64,000 nucleotides of DNA from the NCBI RefSeq assembly GCF_002443255.2, contig NW_019211458.1, positions 10,624,402 through 10,688,401 on the forward strand, given 5' to 3'. The first letter of the stretch is position 1; each line of letters opens with the position of its first letter. The DNA is from Varroa destructor. Taxonomy: Eukaryota; Arthropoda; Arachnida; Mesostigmata; Varroidae. Under the pieces are notes generated by a model. It saw only the letters and a program-made list of their open reading frames with translations, was not told the origin of the DNA and searched no databases. Made by a program: the position numbers and the translations under genes. Shown here in pieces: positions 26,265-38,985 of this stretch.

Positions 26265-28380
26265 AAAGGCGTTTTTAACTAATAAAATAGGTTCGTGTTG
26301 GCTAGTAGAAAAAGGATAGAATAGTTTTATCTAAGAATCCTCAGTTACCATCACACACTTTTAGTTAGAGAATAAATTTAGATGAGTAAGTGTATTGGTT
26401 TTGTACCATTAGGGCATCATCAGGAACCGGACGCTGAGGTAAATTGTCGTAATTTCTCGATTAAATTTCGAACAGCATTTACGTAAATTATACTCTAAAT
26501 GTTATATCGTTCGTGTGCCCGTCAAAAATACCATGCCAACGTGGTACGTATTCTGCAATAAAAACGAATAAGCCTTTATTATCGTAAGCTGTTGGATATT
26601 TTAGGTTGCTTTTAGTTTTTAATGTCTTCCGGTTATGTGTCTAATGATAGAACAAAGATTGCTACTGTGTTTAGAAATTTTCAATGGTTCTATTTGGAAG
26701 CTTAATGACGCATCGTTTTCGGCCAGTGCTTTGCCTATTATAATTAGGACTTCATCTGTCATACACCCGTCACTTCACGGGCCGGTTTGATATAGGAACG
26801 TTGGGACCTTGTTGCAGTTTATTCCCGAAGCCCTGTCGATTTTTCCAGTCACTAACTTCGAACGTCGAATAGGCGTTTCTTATTATAGATTCATTACTGG
26901 TAACTGACGCACAAGCTGTTGATTGCATCCCCATATTAAGCAAATTTAAGTTTCAGGATAACTGTCTGAAAATAGCGACCACCGGCAATCAAACACACTA
27001 TAAATTATTTACATAACGTAACATTGATTTACGTATGTCTGAAGTTACCTAAAAGTACTAAGAACTTAGCGCTAGTCCCCAATAGATAATTTACTTTTTA
27101 CCATCACAACACAGATTCAATTCGATTTATGGTTTGTAGCTAGATAAATTTTGACCCGGACCTCCCAGTGTGGCTGCTAATGGTCACAATCGAGCAGAAG
27201 CAATATATCAAAAGGAAGCCCACATTGACGGTATATTTATAATAATTATTGTAAGAAAGAGGATGTCCTTTCGATTATGTCCAAAGTTCTGTGATCGTTT
27301 TTTTCCCTAGTTCTAACTTGACATATTTAATTCTAGGATTGCCTTACGGCCATCCGATCTATTGTTGGGCTCGTACAAATCTAGTGTTCCGTACATGAAT
27401 GCACATTTACCTGTAGGGAATCAACTTCTTCTTGCGTAAACAAAATCAGAGAGACGAACTTTGATTATCTCAACAGATAAAACTTCTATCTGTGAGCTAG
27501 GGAGTGCAGAAATCATTGCTTAATAATTGCTTGCGTTACCTTTTACATTGCCTAATTCGCAGCATATATCACATCGGAAAGACAGAGCCTAGATGCATTC
27601 TGTGCTTTGTTTATGGCATTTGAATATGTGCATAACCTGTTAAAACTGCGGATTGATAACAAGTTAACAAGATTGAAACGGTGCGTTCATAACTTAGTAG
27701 TTATTTTTTTTTGCTTCGTTTCACTTTACCTGCTTAGGCCCGGTGGCCTCTTGCGTCGGACTTGTTGATCCAGTAACCTTTGGTGTGTCAATAGCTTTCT
27801 GTTCCTTACGTTGTGGTGCTGTAGCGCCTCTACGTACAGCCGCGCAGACGGGCCTGATATATAGCCTGCTAGCTCGGTAGTGTACAGTGCATTATTTAAG
27901 AGTAGGAGTATTAGTGGCGAGCTGAACTATAATACGTAGCTTATCTCCATCTACCGTTGTATGTGGCTAACTGAATTTATTGAAATTAGACCAATTTCTA
28001 ACTTAAATATCCTCATATCAACTTAGATTAAAGTAGATTTAGCCTCTGCGCAAACATTTCGCCTATACACGTGTATGATTTTTCTCAGTCTATTTAAAAA
28101 TGCTATTTCATATCAATGATAACTGCTGTTATAAATGATTTAGTGTGAAGTAAACTTTGTTTACAAGTTCTCAAGTAGAGCGAAATATCCGAACGACTTA
28201 TTTCATTACTGTATACTTCATATGTATATATATATCTTTCATCATACTGTATATTGCGTCCCAGCTTTTACAAGGTTTTTCCCAAAGCCAAACCTTCATG
28301 TTTTTGACCAATAGGACAAACTTCGTCAATGGAACGAGATAGCATCATTTTGTTACGACTTGCTCCAGAACAATCGCAGT

Positions 28381-28399
28381 AATAATAATAATAATAATA
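28381..28399. repeat. (AAT)n microsatellite
   Basis: Six AAT units about 130 bases upstream of the receptor-like open frame. Confidence 0.95.
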
Positions 28400-28527
28400 C
28401 AAGTTTAAATTAGAAAATCGCAAAGAATTTTACTCTCTATTCATTTCGTGGGAGTAATGAGGATACGAGGTCGATTTGACGTCTGCGCCTCCGAAAAAAT
28501 GGTTTCGATCATGGGTTCTATTTATAG

Positions 28528-28736
28528 GTTACCCTATTTCCATTGAATATTTGGGTTATGTGCCCAAGCATGAAATAATTAGTTTGGCGGAAGTCCATTT
28601 TGAAATCGATTGGGGCTTCAGTCATTGCCCTATGGCTCAGGAAACGATCCACGTGATCGTTTTTTCTTTGTCATTTGGTATGCCTTTAAGCATATCTTTT
28701 TGTGTCAGTATAATACTTTCTAGTTTGTTTTTCTGA
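28528..28736 (+). CDS. Weak candidate: open frame resembling receptor extracellular loop 2 and helix 5
   Basis: After a possible acceptor (tctatttatag|) the frame reads through GYVPKHE, then HFEIDWG, then a hydrophobic segment ending FSLSFGMPLSISFC before a TGA. In opsins a Y-x-P-E segment, a C-x-x-D-(W/Y) segment and an x-P-L helix-5 motif occur in this order, and the spacing from the C/F position to the Pro (28 residues) matches visual opsin. The conserved disulfide Cys is Phe here, one base from Cys, and no good donor ends the exon. It lies 4.3 kb upstream of the helix-6-like exon on the same strand, but the two cannot be joined directly without losing the third loop. It may be a decayed exon or coincidence. 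Confidence 0.15.
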
Positions 28737-30546
28737 CTTTGTTTGCCTTCAAGAATGTAGCGTTGAATCTACGCCGTTCGTCAATGGTTATACCGGAATA
28801 TACGTCGAACCTATTTTAATCATTTTTGTGCCGTTTACTTGCTCGAAACGTTGTTTGAGCATAATTCTTAATCTCTCAAACACAGTGTGTTAGGAGTCTA
28901 TGTAACTTTTAGGCTTTGTTGACCTGCCGCATTTGCTTGGCGTTATAAACCTTTTGATTTTATTTTGGTTGTTGGCAGATGATAAAGGGCAGGTGTTTAT
29001 TTGACAATCGTCCATGTGAACTAAACATTTAATCTCGCCTTTTACACTATTTTTTTTTCAAAAAAAAAAAACAAGAACATATTAGCTAGTAGCTCAGTTG
29101 ATACATCCCGTACAAAAAACAGTCGTACATTTGCCACAATTGTATCAAATGCAAAAATTGATAAATTTGGTGATGAAACAATCTTTTAACGCTTTTTATT
29201 GATGTTTCAGAATCGAGAAGGGGTTAGAACCACGGGGGATAGATGTCACACAAACAAGGGAGGGGGAAATCTACATGAAATGACGTTTGCTTAATGCTAT
29301 CGCGGAAAACAATTGATGCCATAGGAAAAAACTGCGCTAGCATATTCAGTAAAGGCGTTTTTATCATTTAGCCGAAATGAACCAGTTATTCATTGGAAAC
29401 AAAAAATCCTTTTGAGACATCCACGTCGTACCCATACAAATTCACAGAGTGGGGTTCAGAAGTGGGGATGAATAGGTCAGTCGTTCAGCAAAATAGTTTT
29501 TTTTCTAAAACGAGCTGTGACAGAAGCCTGTGCTTTATCTAACACATACTGCCAATTGAGGTGCGCTAACGATTATGATTTGTCCACCATTGGCCTCCAT
29601 GAAAAAATGTTTTTTTTTTTTCAAAGTTTCCTTCAAAAGCGGATACATGCGACATACTACTGATAACAATGTGTGGTACAACAAGTGCAAAACTATGGTG
29701 CCTTGGTTTCACTTGATATATCTATAAATATACATATTTCTAACGTTTTAGTTTAAGACCACTTGGTTCTTTCAATTTCTTTATAGACAACGGCATCCAA
29801 TTTACTATATATTTGAAATGCAATGGCTTATATGTTGTTCCACCTCATCCTGGCCCATATAGACTATAGCGTGATAATATAATTCAAAGTTTGGCTTTTA
29901 TATGAATTTGTGTGATTAATTTAGTATAATCGAGGTTGGTTCACTTCTTTGTCGCTCAACGAAAACTTGCCAGAAACTCAAAGTTTCGTTGTTCCATATA
30001 GACCTTTTTCGAAATCTGCTCAAACTTAGGACAACGAATTAAGCATTTACGGACTCTTAAATGTTTGGTACTTTCGAAGTTTGAAATCAACGTTCCCCTG
30101 CTGAAGAAAACGGGTATCCCTTACTTTATTTATAGTTGGTAATTCGACAAAAAAGTGGCTTTCGAAGTACAAAGGTGCTATCTTCGACTTTTGAAACTGG
30201 CGAAAATGGCGTTGAGCCGTATTTGAAAGGAGATCAATTATTAGATAAGTTGACAACTTCTAACAAGACACTGTCCACCATAGTCGGGCCAGACAGCCTG
30301 TTCGACAACTGTTCCGTAACTTTTGGCATTGGCAAAACTGTAAAGCTGGTCGTTCGATAGACCTATGTTTGACGTCTGAGTCCATGATAAACTGTGACCT
30401 GGATAATAACATTACAGGGAGCCAACTTTACATAACATTTAAGAATCAGCAGACGAAAAATCAGAGACAGGACGCAGTATGAACGTTACTGACAATTTGT
30501 CATATATGCACATTTTAACGTAAGTACCACGTGGCGTTACTAGCGT

Positions 30547-30990
30547 TTGCTTTTAAGTCCTCACGAAACGTTTGCACTTTCTGATCAGAGCAAACGTACG
30601 TCGTGTTGTGTACTAAGTTTTGCCCCTGTGAATGCAGGGAATGAAGCACCACCACCTGTTATATGTTCTAGCCCCATAGCGCAAAAAGAGTGTAAAAGTT
30701 TGACTGCAAAGCTGAGAAGGACAAGATTTCGTATAAGCTTTCATGTTGATGTATATATAGATAGCAGTACGTGTTGCCACATAACAGAGTATTGCTGGAT
30801 AGCCGTACAGCCCCCTAGGGACTCACTAATTCAAATGTCGTTCCTTTTTCTGATTTCCGTTAGGATCGGAAGAGTCCTAACATTTTATATCTCTGTCTTC
30901 TTTGCCCCATTTCATGGCGAGGAACAGATGCTCGTAGATGATTTGACACCAGGGAAGACAGACATTGAATTGGAAAAATTACGTGCCTAG
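30547..30990 (+). CDS. Long open frame of uncertain status
   Basis: A frame of 147 codons ends at a TAG, with a hydrophilic tail (DDLTPGKTDIELEKLRA). A hydrophobic segment lies in its last third (MSFLFLISVRIG and on). There is no recognisable domain, no good start context and no clear splice boundary. I list it because of its length only; a random frame of this size is not surprising in 64 kb. Confidence 0.12.
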   Translation: MLLSPHETFALSDQSKRTSCCVLSFAPVNAGNEAPPPVICSSPIAQKECKSLTAKLRRTRFRISFHVDVYIDSSTCCHITEYCWIAVQPPRDSLIQMSFLFLISVRIGRVLTFYISVFFAPFHGEEQMLVDDLTPGKTDIELEKLRA

Positions 30991-31219
30991 CTTCCAACTT
31001 AGCTGAAGGCCGGGAGAGCACCGCCGAAACAACAGAGACTATTGCGGATTAAATATACTTTATTTTCTGATAAGACTGAAATTTCTTACCGTAAATGTTT
31101 TCTCGCAGTTCACCTGTCTGTGCTGCCACAAAAGCAAACTAGCAATGCTCAGGCAATTACATGCCTGATCAAAGAAAAATGAACACAATTGAAATTGTTA
31201 GAGCTGGACGCAACTTTAG

Positions 31220-31313
31220 GTATGACGACCTTCAAATAATTCCTGATGGGCAATATGGAGCAGCAGTGGAATTGTGCATACATCGAAGAAACAGTCGCCC
31301 TAAACTTGAATTG
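31220..31313 (+). CDS. Candidate exon or small ORF
   Basis: An acceptor (acgcaactttag|) and a donor (GAATTG|gtaaga) bound 94 bases whose open frame reads YDDLQIIPDGQYGAAVELCI, then HRRNSRPKLEL. The same frame is also open without splicing from an ATG at 31179 to a TAA at 31335-31337, giving a 52-residue small ORF. The D-G-x-(Y/F)-G-A run followed by alternating hydrophobics faintly recalls the C-terminal part of D-aminoacyl-tRNA deacylase, but its Asn-Asp-Gly-Pro segment is not matched, so I do not name it. Either a real exon of an unknown gene or chance. Confidence 0.2.
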
Positions 31314-32320
31314 GTAAGAAGTCGGAAATTGTTGTAAGTACCTACCAAACTTTAATATTGTATCTTGAATGCACATAGGATTAGGATGGATTAAATAAAT
31401 GCGAAGCAGCGAAGTTTCTGCGCAGGCTGATCTTCAACGCGTTCTGAGATTAACTGTGGAGGCGTATTGAATCACAATGAAATTTGATTCTAACTTATGC
31501 CGTCTCTCTTTTTACATTTATTAAGATGTTAATTATGTCCTTTTAACAGAAGCTACGTGCACGCGTCTACTAGACAGCACGATGATCTTCAATCAATTGG
31601 GTCGATACTTGTTTATCAGATCTACGATGGAAGATTATCTTCTGCAGTGCATGGCAAAATAGGACCAACATACGAACACTATTGTGATAGCAAAAGAAAA
31701 CTAAAATCGTTACTTATTATTAACCAAATTTAAGGACAGTAACAGGGTTACGAGAAAATATTATGTTTTTATTTTCTACTCCAGCTTTCGGTAACCCTTT
31801 AATTAGTTCCGAACATTTATCCTTATCAAATATATTTGGTAATGAGTTACACACCTGGGGACATGTAATAAGCAAGACTCGAATGGCCAATAAAACTATA
31901 CTGTAAACGTCACCGTTGTATGGACTATTCCGGAACCAATCTTTAGGTGACGGATAGGCATTATTGGTACAAAAGGAATGCCCACAGAGCTTAGTCAGGA
32001 GATCCTAATTGACGTGGCAGTCGTGTCATTGAAGGAGGAAAATAGGTCCGGCAAACGAAGAAAATAGAATACAGCGTAGGTTTACGAGGCGTAATCTATC
32101 TCCAGGTTACTAATACATGACAGTATAGCCTGCTGTACTTCTAGCCGTAAGTACTAAGGCAGAAGGATAAGATAAAGGCAGGAACAGCGGAAGGGGCAAA
32201 AACGCTGATCGTATATTATGTAAGCGACTAATCCAATGTAAATGAACGCCACTTGTGTGCATTTATACATCTAACAATAGTTATTTGGAACTGATTCGAC
32301 ACATGTTGCTGAGTGTATTT

Positions 32321-32501
32321 GTTAAGCAAGCCGGTTCTTGAAGCAACGCAAACGGGGGGCTAATGTAGGGCCGCCTTGTCAAGCAACCCGGTTCTTGAAT
32401 CAACGCAAATGGGGGGCTAATGTAGGGCCGCCTTGTCAAGCAACCCGGTTCTTGAATCAACGCAAATGGGGGGCTAATGTAGGGCCGCCTTGTCAAGCAA
32501 C
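32321..32501. repeat. 57-base minisatellite, three full copies plus a partial copy
   Basis: Three head-to-tail units start at 32321, 32378 and 32435, followed by ten bases of a fourth at 32492. Units two and three are identical; unit one differs at four positions. The unit is GC-rich (aatggggggctaatgtaggg core) within AT-rich DNA. Because 57 is a multiple of three, the minus strand stays open and would encode a 19-residue repeat (CLTRRPYISPPFALIQEPG), but I see no start, splice or family evidence that it is translated. Confidence 0.95.
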
Positions 32502-32986
32502 GGGGCCTATAATGTAATGCCACGGCGAAAATTGAAGTGCACCGTCTAAGGCCAAAGCGATACAAACTGCTTCGATAGGGTAGGAAATGTACACCAAAAA
32601 TATAGTTTTATAAAGCTTTGATACTTTATAAAGTGTTGAATATGTCAACTAGTGTGATATGTGTCGAAGCATATTTAATATGTGACAAAAAAAAAAAATA
32701 ACAATGTTATATGACAAATGTATTTTAGTTTCTCTCGTCATTCCAGGATAATCCATTACCAAATGTTGCGCAATGATTTAATAAAGTACACCGGCATGTA
32801 TTGCGTCAGTGAAGAACTTTATACAGATTACAAGCGAGTTACGTACTTCTTAGTTGAAATCTGTCGATTAATAAGGCTTGGATAAAAGTTCTCGGTGCGT
32901 AAAGCGCTATATTTTACCTGATTCGAGATATCGGACAGCCTGCTCATATGATTAGGTATTGATTGTTCTTTCAACGTTTTCTACAG

Positions 32987-33046
32987 CTCGTCGTTGGGTG
33001 GACACCCTATGGCGTGACAGCATTTATAAACAGCACGGGTTGGTCG
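32987..33046 (+). CDS. Candidate exon: transmembrane helix 6 of an opsin-type G-protein-coupled receptor
   Basis: Sixty bases are bounded by a good acceptor (caacgttttctacag|) and a good donor (|gtaaga). They read in one phase as LVVGWTPYGVTAFINSTGWS. The W-T-P-Y core followed by a small residue, V and a hydrophobic stretch is the hallmark of helix 6 in opsins and related class A receptors, where the Trp-x-Pro kink is conserved. The exon starts and ends on codon boundaries. I did not find a convincing helix 7 (NPxxY) exon downstream or a DRY exon upstream, so the rest of the gene would lie in other, unrecognised exons or outside the window. A chance match is possible: WTPY alone is expected about once in a few windows of this size, and it is the flanking splice sites and hydrophobic pattern that raise the odds. 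Confidence 0.3.
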
Positions 33047-36000
33047 GTAAGAAGTTTCGGCACTATTTGTATATCTTCTTTAATCAAATCGTTTGAAACT
33101 TGGCCCACCTTTGGGCTGTTTCACGCTCATTACAATATTTGCATTTTATCCAGTGCTTATGCAGTGATTCGTTGAGAGATCAAGTCGCGTATCCAAAAAA
33201 CTATATCAGATACTCGCCTCTTCAGCACCTTTCGGCTCGGCTATCTACAGTTGAGACAACGAGGATCGCAGGCTGATGCGGAGAATCTGACGGCGTTTGT
33301 TAAAATAAACTTTAAATCTTTAGAGGTGAAGATATCCATTTCGGTCACAAGATACGTTACGAGCATGGTGTGGCATACGGATGATAATGGCGATGAACTT
33401 TAGTGCAAAAACTCAACCGTTACGCCAAAGGCTCTTTACATAAACTGAAGTTAGTTGCACGACCGACACGAATTGTCTGCATACACCGTTACGGAATATA
33501 TCACAGATAGGTTTGACGTGAATATTATTAATCCTCGCATGGTAAGGGAAAATAGTTTCTATTCAACATGAGTTAGCACGAATAGTATCTGAACAGGAAT
33601 ATTGTGCAGATTGCGGCTCAACTTAGCTCGTCAATCGGAATCAAGCCCTACAAATCAGGCAAAAAGGTCCTGTTGCACGACAATGTTCGACTTCATGAAA
33701 CCCTGACGATTTGAAAAATTCTGTCAGAGTGCCGACAAAGATTTTTTGTGCTCGGCTCAGAGTTGGGTTTACTAGAATCTAAACCTGGTTTTAATAAACC
33801 CAATTACTTAAATCAACGCTACATGGATTAAGCTAATTAAAATTAAAAGAAAAGTAGATCTAATAAGTGTTTTCTTCTTTAGTCGAAGAATTCGTCTGTT
33901 GGCCTTAGTACAAGTTAGCCTATCTTAGAATGATTCATATTTATTTTTGATAAAATTATTGTAAAATTATTGTAAATAATTAGTGTAAGCTGACCTTCGC
34001 AGTGCCGTAAAATTACCACCAGGTGGTGTCCTTTTGTTTATTACCCATATTGTTAATTATACTATTTTTTTATTCATTATTTGCTGAGATAAATCGAACA
34101 CGACATCAGTAAAGCTCTGAAAACACCGTAGTATTTTACGGCTCTATCAAGACTACAAGATTTACGATAGGTGGCGGGTATTATGAATTCCATAAACTTC
34201 AAGCACCAGAAGAGAACTGAAGACGACAGCTAATTGTCACATATTACATTATCCTCCTTGGTGTTTATATTAAAAAAAAAAAACTTGACTGAACGCTATT
34301 TGAATCAATCTTAATGCAATACTCTATATATAATCTCAATTTCTACGTTGAGAATTGTTGGAGCAATCTAAGATCGACTGTTCTGCATGAGAAAATCAAT
34401 CAAATATTAGTCCATAGCATAAAACATGTTAGTCGAAACATTTACAAAGATAGAAAAAAAAAAAAACTATTTTTCCTTATCAACCGATACACACACGCAC
34501 AAACACACATAGTTATAGTCACTGAGAGATAACACCACAGCCGACATTAGCAAAATTCTGATCCGGCATTAAATATAGAGAAAAAGGAAAGGCCATCTGT
34601 AGCAACACTGGCTTGACCACAGCAAAATGTATTTACATGAACATACGAAGCAAATTAGCCGCAACGAGACTTGGGTATCCCAGAAGTAGCAGTTACACCC
34701 TCATGCGTATGTGTGTGATGATACATTGTAGTTAATGGGGCAAGAAAATATGGCTTGTGTTAGCGTTAATTAAGGCAAGCGAAGCCGGTCAACCAGTACC
34801 TCGAAGGACGACCTTTGGCGTGTTCGAGCATTCTCATCATCAAAGGCTTCTCCCCAGAAGAGGATCCCCAGATAGGGAGTGGATCGGTCGGCTGGACATC
34901 AGCTGGTTGAATAAGTTGAGTTTTGTTATACGATCAAGATCGTTACTGCAAACGAGCATCATCATGGATAAGTCTGATTACAATAACATTACGATAGATT
35001 TTTTCCTCTCACAGTTACGTTACGGACGTAAGATCCTGGGCTTGGTGCGGCGGAGTGTTTCCTTATGATAGTTATGTCCTCCAGCAAGGAGGAAATCGCG
35101 ATCTTCAATGTAACAATGGAAAATTTTATTATACTTGGATTGATCACTTCGTTACTTTTTTTATTTTACGTACAGTGGAGGTCTTACATGGTACTATTGG
35201 ATAGAAGCTTTAGGCTTTATTCTATTTAGCCTATGAAAAGCCATAGCAGATAATTTTAAAGTGGAATGCATCGAATAGAGATGGCCGATGATCATCTAAG
35301 AATTGTAGGCCATATTCTGGATGATATGTGTCAAGTAGAAGTAGCCTGTGCTGCTCCGGCCAATGGCGATAATCAAAAAGTAGCTGTGAAACGTTTTTAT
35401 CTGTATTAAAGTATTCATCCGTAAGTTTGTGTGAACGAACAGAAACAAAGTTTACTTTCTATAGATATACCAGAATCACAATGTGTTCAAGAATAGTAAA
35501 AGGCGCCTCCGAAGAATATAGTTAATAAATAAACATTAGTTATAGAACAAATATAGACATGGTCCGACGTTTGGTTGTCGTAAATGTGCCAAATAATGAG
35601 CACCTAGCGATAGGGCTTACTTTGTATTGCATTTAAGTGTTCCATTTTTATGTTGAGTTTCTTCTAAACGCCTCGCTTTCTTGCATAACGTACGACGACG
35701 TTACGCTATCTGTGTTTCCTGTCAACAGGAAGATGATGCAGTAATCGTCTGTCTGCTCGGTGCGAAGGTTTCCGTAACGCCACAAGTCTGAATAACTAGC
35801 TAAGCATAAGAGGCGTATAATGCTAATTGGCAAGCCAGCTTGATACGCCACCAAATCATAAAATGTAACAATGGTTATAGTGTAATTTTTACATAAGCAA
35901 AAAATGGCGTCTGTCAAATAACGCACGTCGTTAACTTAGTGGTAGGCCCATGTCATACAAAAATGTTCAGCTACGATCCACCGAGAGTGAGTATACCTGC

Positions 36001-38971
36001 GAACTGGATAGTTGAGTTTTTTTTTCTTTGTTTATCTCACACAACATTTCCTCATGCGCTTCACCTGACAGTGAAACGAATTTTCAGTTATGAATCACGA
36101 TACCACTGGAGCCTGTTTTTTCCTAATAAAAATAAATCTTCAAACACGTATACCTATGTTCCTAAACTCGAGGGCCGGATGACTTCATAAAACTTGTTCA
36201 GCCAATGCTCATCAGATCCTTTCTATCGGCTTTATTTCCTACACTTCGGATAACACTATCGTAATAGTGAGCGTAAATGTTGCTTGAACCTGGTGACTTC
36301 CCAACCCGGAGTGATTATATCATACTAGCACTATTAAGGGCGATCAGATTATCGTTACGGAGAAATAGAGCTACAGATTTACCTTATGTGAGTGTTAAAC
36401 GTAATAAAATCTAGAATTTTTAACATGGTCTACTCGTTCAACAATAGTTTGCACCTAAATCCAATTCAGGCATCGAGCCGCTCGACAAGAGCACGGTCCT
36501 GTTGCGAGCCTTCTCTACGTTCTGGCTGTGCCTTCTCTTTCGTTTACAGCAACAACGAAATGAGAAGGTCTTACCCAGACTAATCCGTACGTAAGCCGAA
36601 GCAGGAAGCAGCTTGTTGTAAGCTGCAGTAGGCCGGGCAATCGGAGAAGGACGGCCCAATTTATTGCGACTGCTCGATGTCATTAATTAACTATCCACAG
36701 TCTCCTACAGTGACCTGCCTTATCCTGCCCGGTAGAGGACATCTCGCGTGAGCGGTGTTCTCTTCGTTGGGGCACATCCCTCCCTTTCGCGACCAAATCG
36801 GTATCACCGTATCGCCATATCTATATATATGCGGCATAGGTCAACCTTTGAACAAACCCGCGCCTTCTATTCCAGCAACTTCTGTAGTACTCCTTAGCAT
36901 CGTCGTAATTAACGAACAATGGTTAGATAATTGTTTAGCTAAGCTAAGTTTTCCTTCCTAGTGGGAGCTGATTTTTTTACAGCGAACTTACGATACTTTT
37001 CGCAAAACTTAGTCGAAATTGTATTTCTGCATTGATATCCTTGCTTTTAGCGTCCCGCTTTAACTTGGGAGGAAACAACTGACGTTACTGAAGTACTTCT
37101 GACCATTGTCATAACAGACTCAGGAATAAATGTCTTTTTTCGCGACCTCTGATATCGAAGTGTCACAATAGAGGCCTTCGAAGTCATGCACCAGCGAGCG
37201 GAGAAGTGGCCGTTCGACGAACGAAATCCACATAACACACACACAACCTAATGGCAAATGGCCTTCAACCTGTAAAGGCATTATTGAGTTTTGAATTACT
37301 GAATTTGAAAGATGTGATGCACTTTATGCTGATGCTTAACTAATTAATTGATTTTTCGAGCACTCAAGCGTGTGTGATAAACCAAATGTACAATGGACAA
37401 TTCATATAAGACAATTGTCTACACGACATATTAGGGTTAATCAATGCGAATCTTATCAGTGACGTTGTAATTTAAGAGCACGATAATTTACAATGTTTGC
37501 AAAGACAGGCGATATCTGAAGCATAGTGACCATCAGTTGCGCGAAGTGAACGATAGAAGCTGCATGATTGCGCATCTAGTTAGCACGTAGCTTCTGCGTA
37601 TATCTTTTCACTCATGACCATCCAGTGTTTTTGTATTTAAAGGATCGTGGTCTATATTGGCCACTTTCTCTTCGTAAAATCTAATTAATCCAATGTTGGC
37701 GGTCAGGTGGTACTTCCGATCTCCGAAGGTTCTCGACGAAGGCAAGCTTGAGTCACTCCAAGCACCTAGGGTGCGAGGCAGGTAGCTTGGTTCAAAGTAA
37801 CTGGATGCTGTAGGATTCCGTTGGTACTACTTTTATCTAAAAAAAAGCTTAATGCTATTTCAAGGAGGGACCTTCTGGCTTGTTAGCTGACGCGGCAAGA
37901 CACGGGCGCTCTGCGCATTCTTTCCTCGGTGTAACTTCGAAGGATTTTGCGCTTGGGGTAAGGTTGCACCCCCCAGTGAATTCGATTATGAGTCTCAAGG
38001 TATGGGCATTTGAACGAGGTGCTTCGGACCGGCCAACAGACCAAGCTTAAATTTCACCTTAGTGTTTTACGTGTTAACTTTCAGATCGATATTCATATTA
38101 TTCCTACCAGATATTGCAGGCGAAATTATGCCGATCTTCATTTTTTTATAACTATTTTGTAAATATTAACGAAGAATTTGCTTAAAAATAAATATTTTTT
38201 TCTTTCTTCAAAGAAGCGTCATTTTTAGTGGACCCAATGGGCGTGTACGCTTTTGCAGTGAAATGAAGCTCACTTCTCAATGGGGTAGAAGGTGCGCTTG
38301 TAATAATTCGCGATAACTTTTTGCCTGTTTAACATAGAGCCAATTATTCCGGTGCTCTAGAACAAAGACACACTATTGCATTAAACATAGCGCGTCCGCC
38401 GGGTAACTCAACTGTTATCGATTCCCACGCACTAGATGGGCCAAGAAGCTATTGTCTATATTCTTGATGCAAGAGCCAGCGCGGCCCATTTACCAGCGCT
38501 GTAAACATCAACGCCCCCCTTTGTAGTGACAGACAAAGCCATCGATTTTCGTTATCACTGCTGCTGCCGACGCGGCTAGGGGCTTTCCAAGTCTAAACAG
38601 TCCCTAGGGGTCTCGCGTTGGTAATGTGAAAGGAAGTATGCGACAGGGCAGCGAGTGCAAGAAACGACAACGGATATATTGAATATAGGCCCCCTAACAT
38701 CTTCAGGACGCTGGACCTAGCATTCGTATCTAAAGTCGCAATCCGCCTAAGGGCAGCGTGCGCGTCTATGTTCACTTATAGTTTGAAGGTTGAAAGCGGG
38801 ATAGCAGGCTTTCAGCAAGTGGGAGAGAGATATACATCTGAAATTATACATGATGCGTATTCTCCAATACGGTAGGCCTAACGTGCAACGCAAATACGGT
38901 GTAAAATTTTAGCATTATAGTTAACGGTTCATCTCAAATAGATCACGATCATCCTAAATGATATATTACGA

Positions 38972-38985
38972 CCCCCCCCCCCCCC
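38972..38985. repeat. Homopolymer of 14 C
   Basis: An uninterrupted run of C in AT-rich DNA, rare in this window and prone to length errors in sequencing. Confidence 0.98.

Noticed and set aside
29090..29100. TAGCTCAGTTG, identical to a tRNA A-box
   Set aside because: No B-box, acceptor stem or cloverleaf follows; the downstream sequence is A-rich and unpaired.
35962..35985. ATG followed by eight codons and a GTGAGT donor
   Set aside because: Too short to judge; such combinations arise often by chance.
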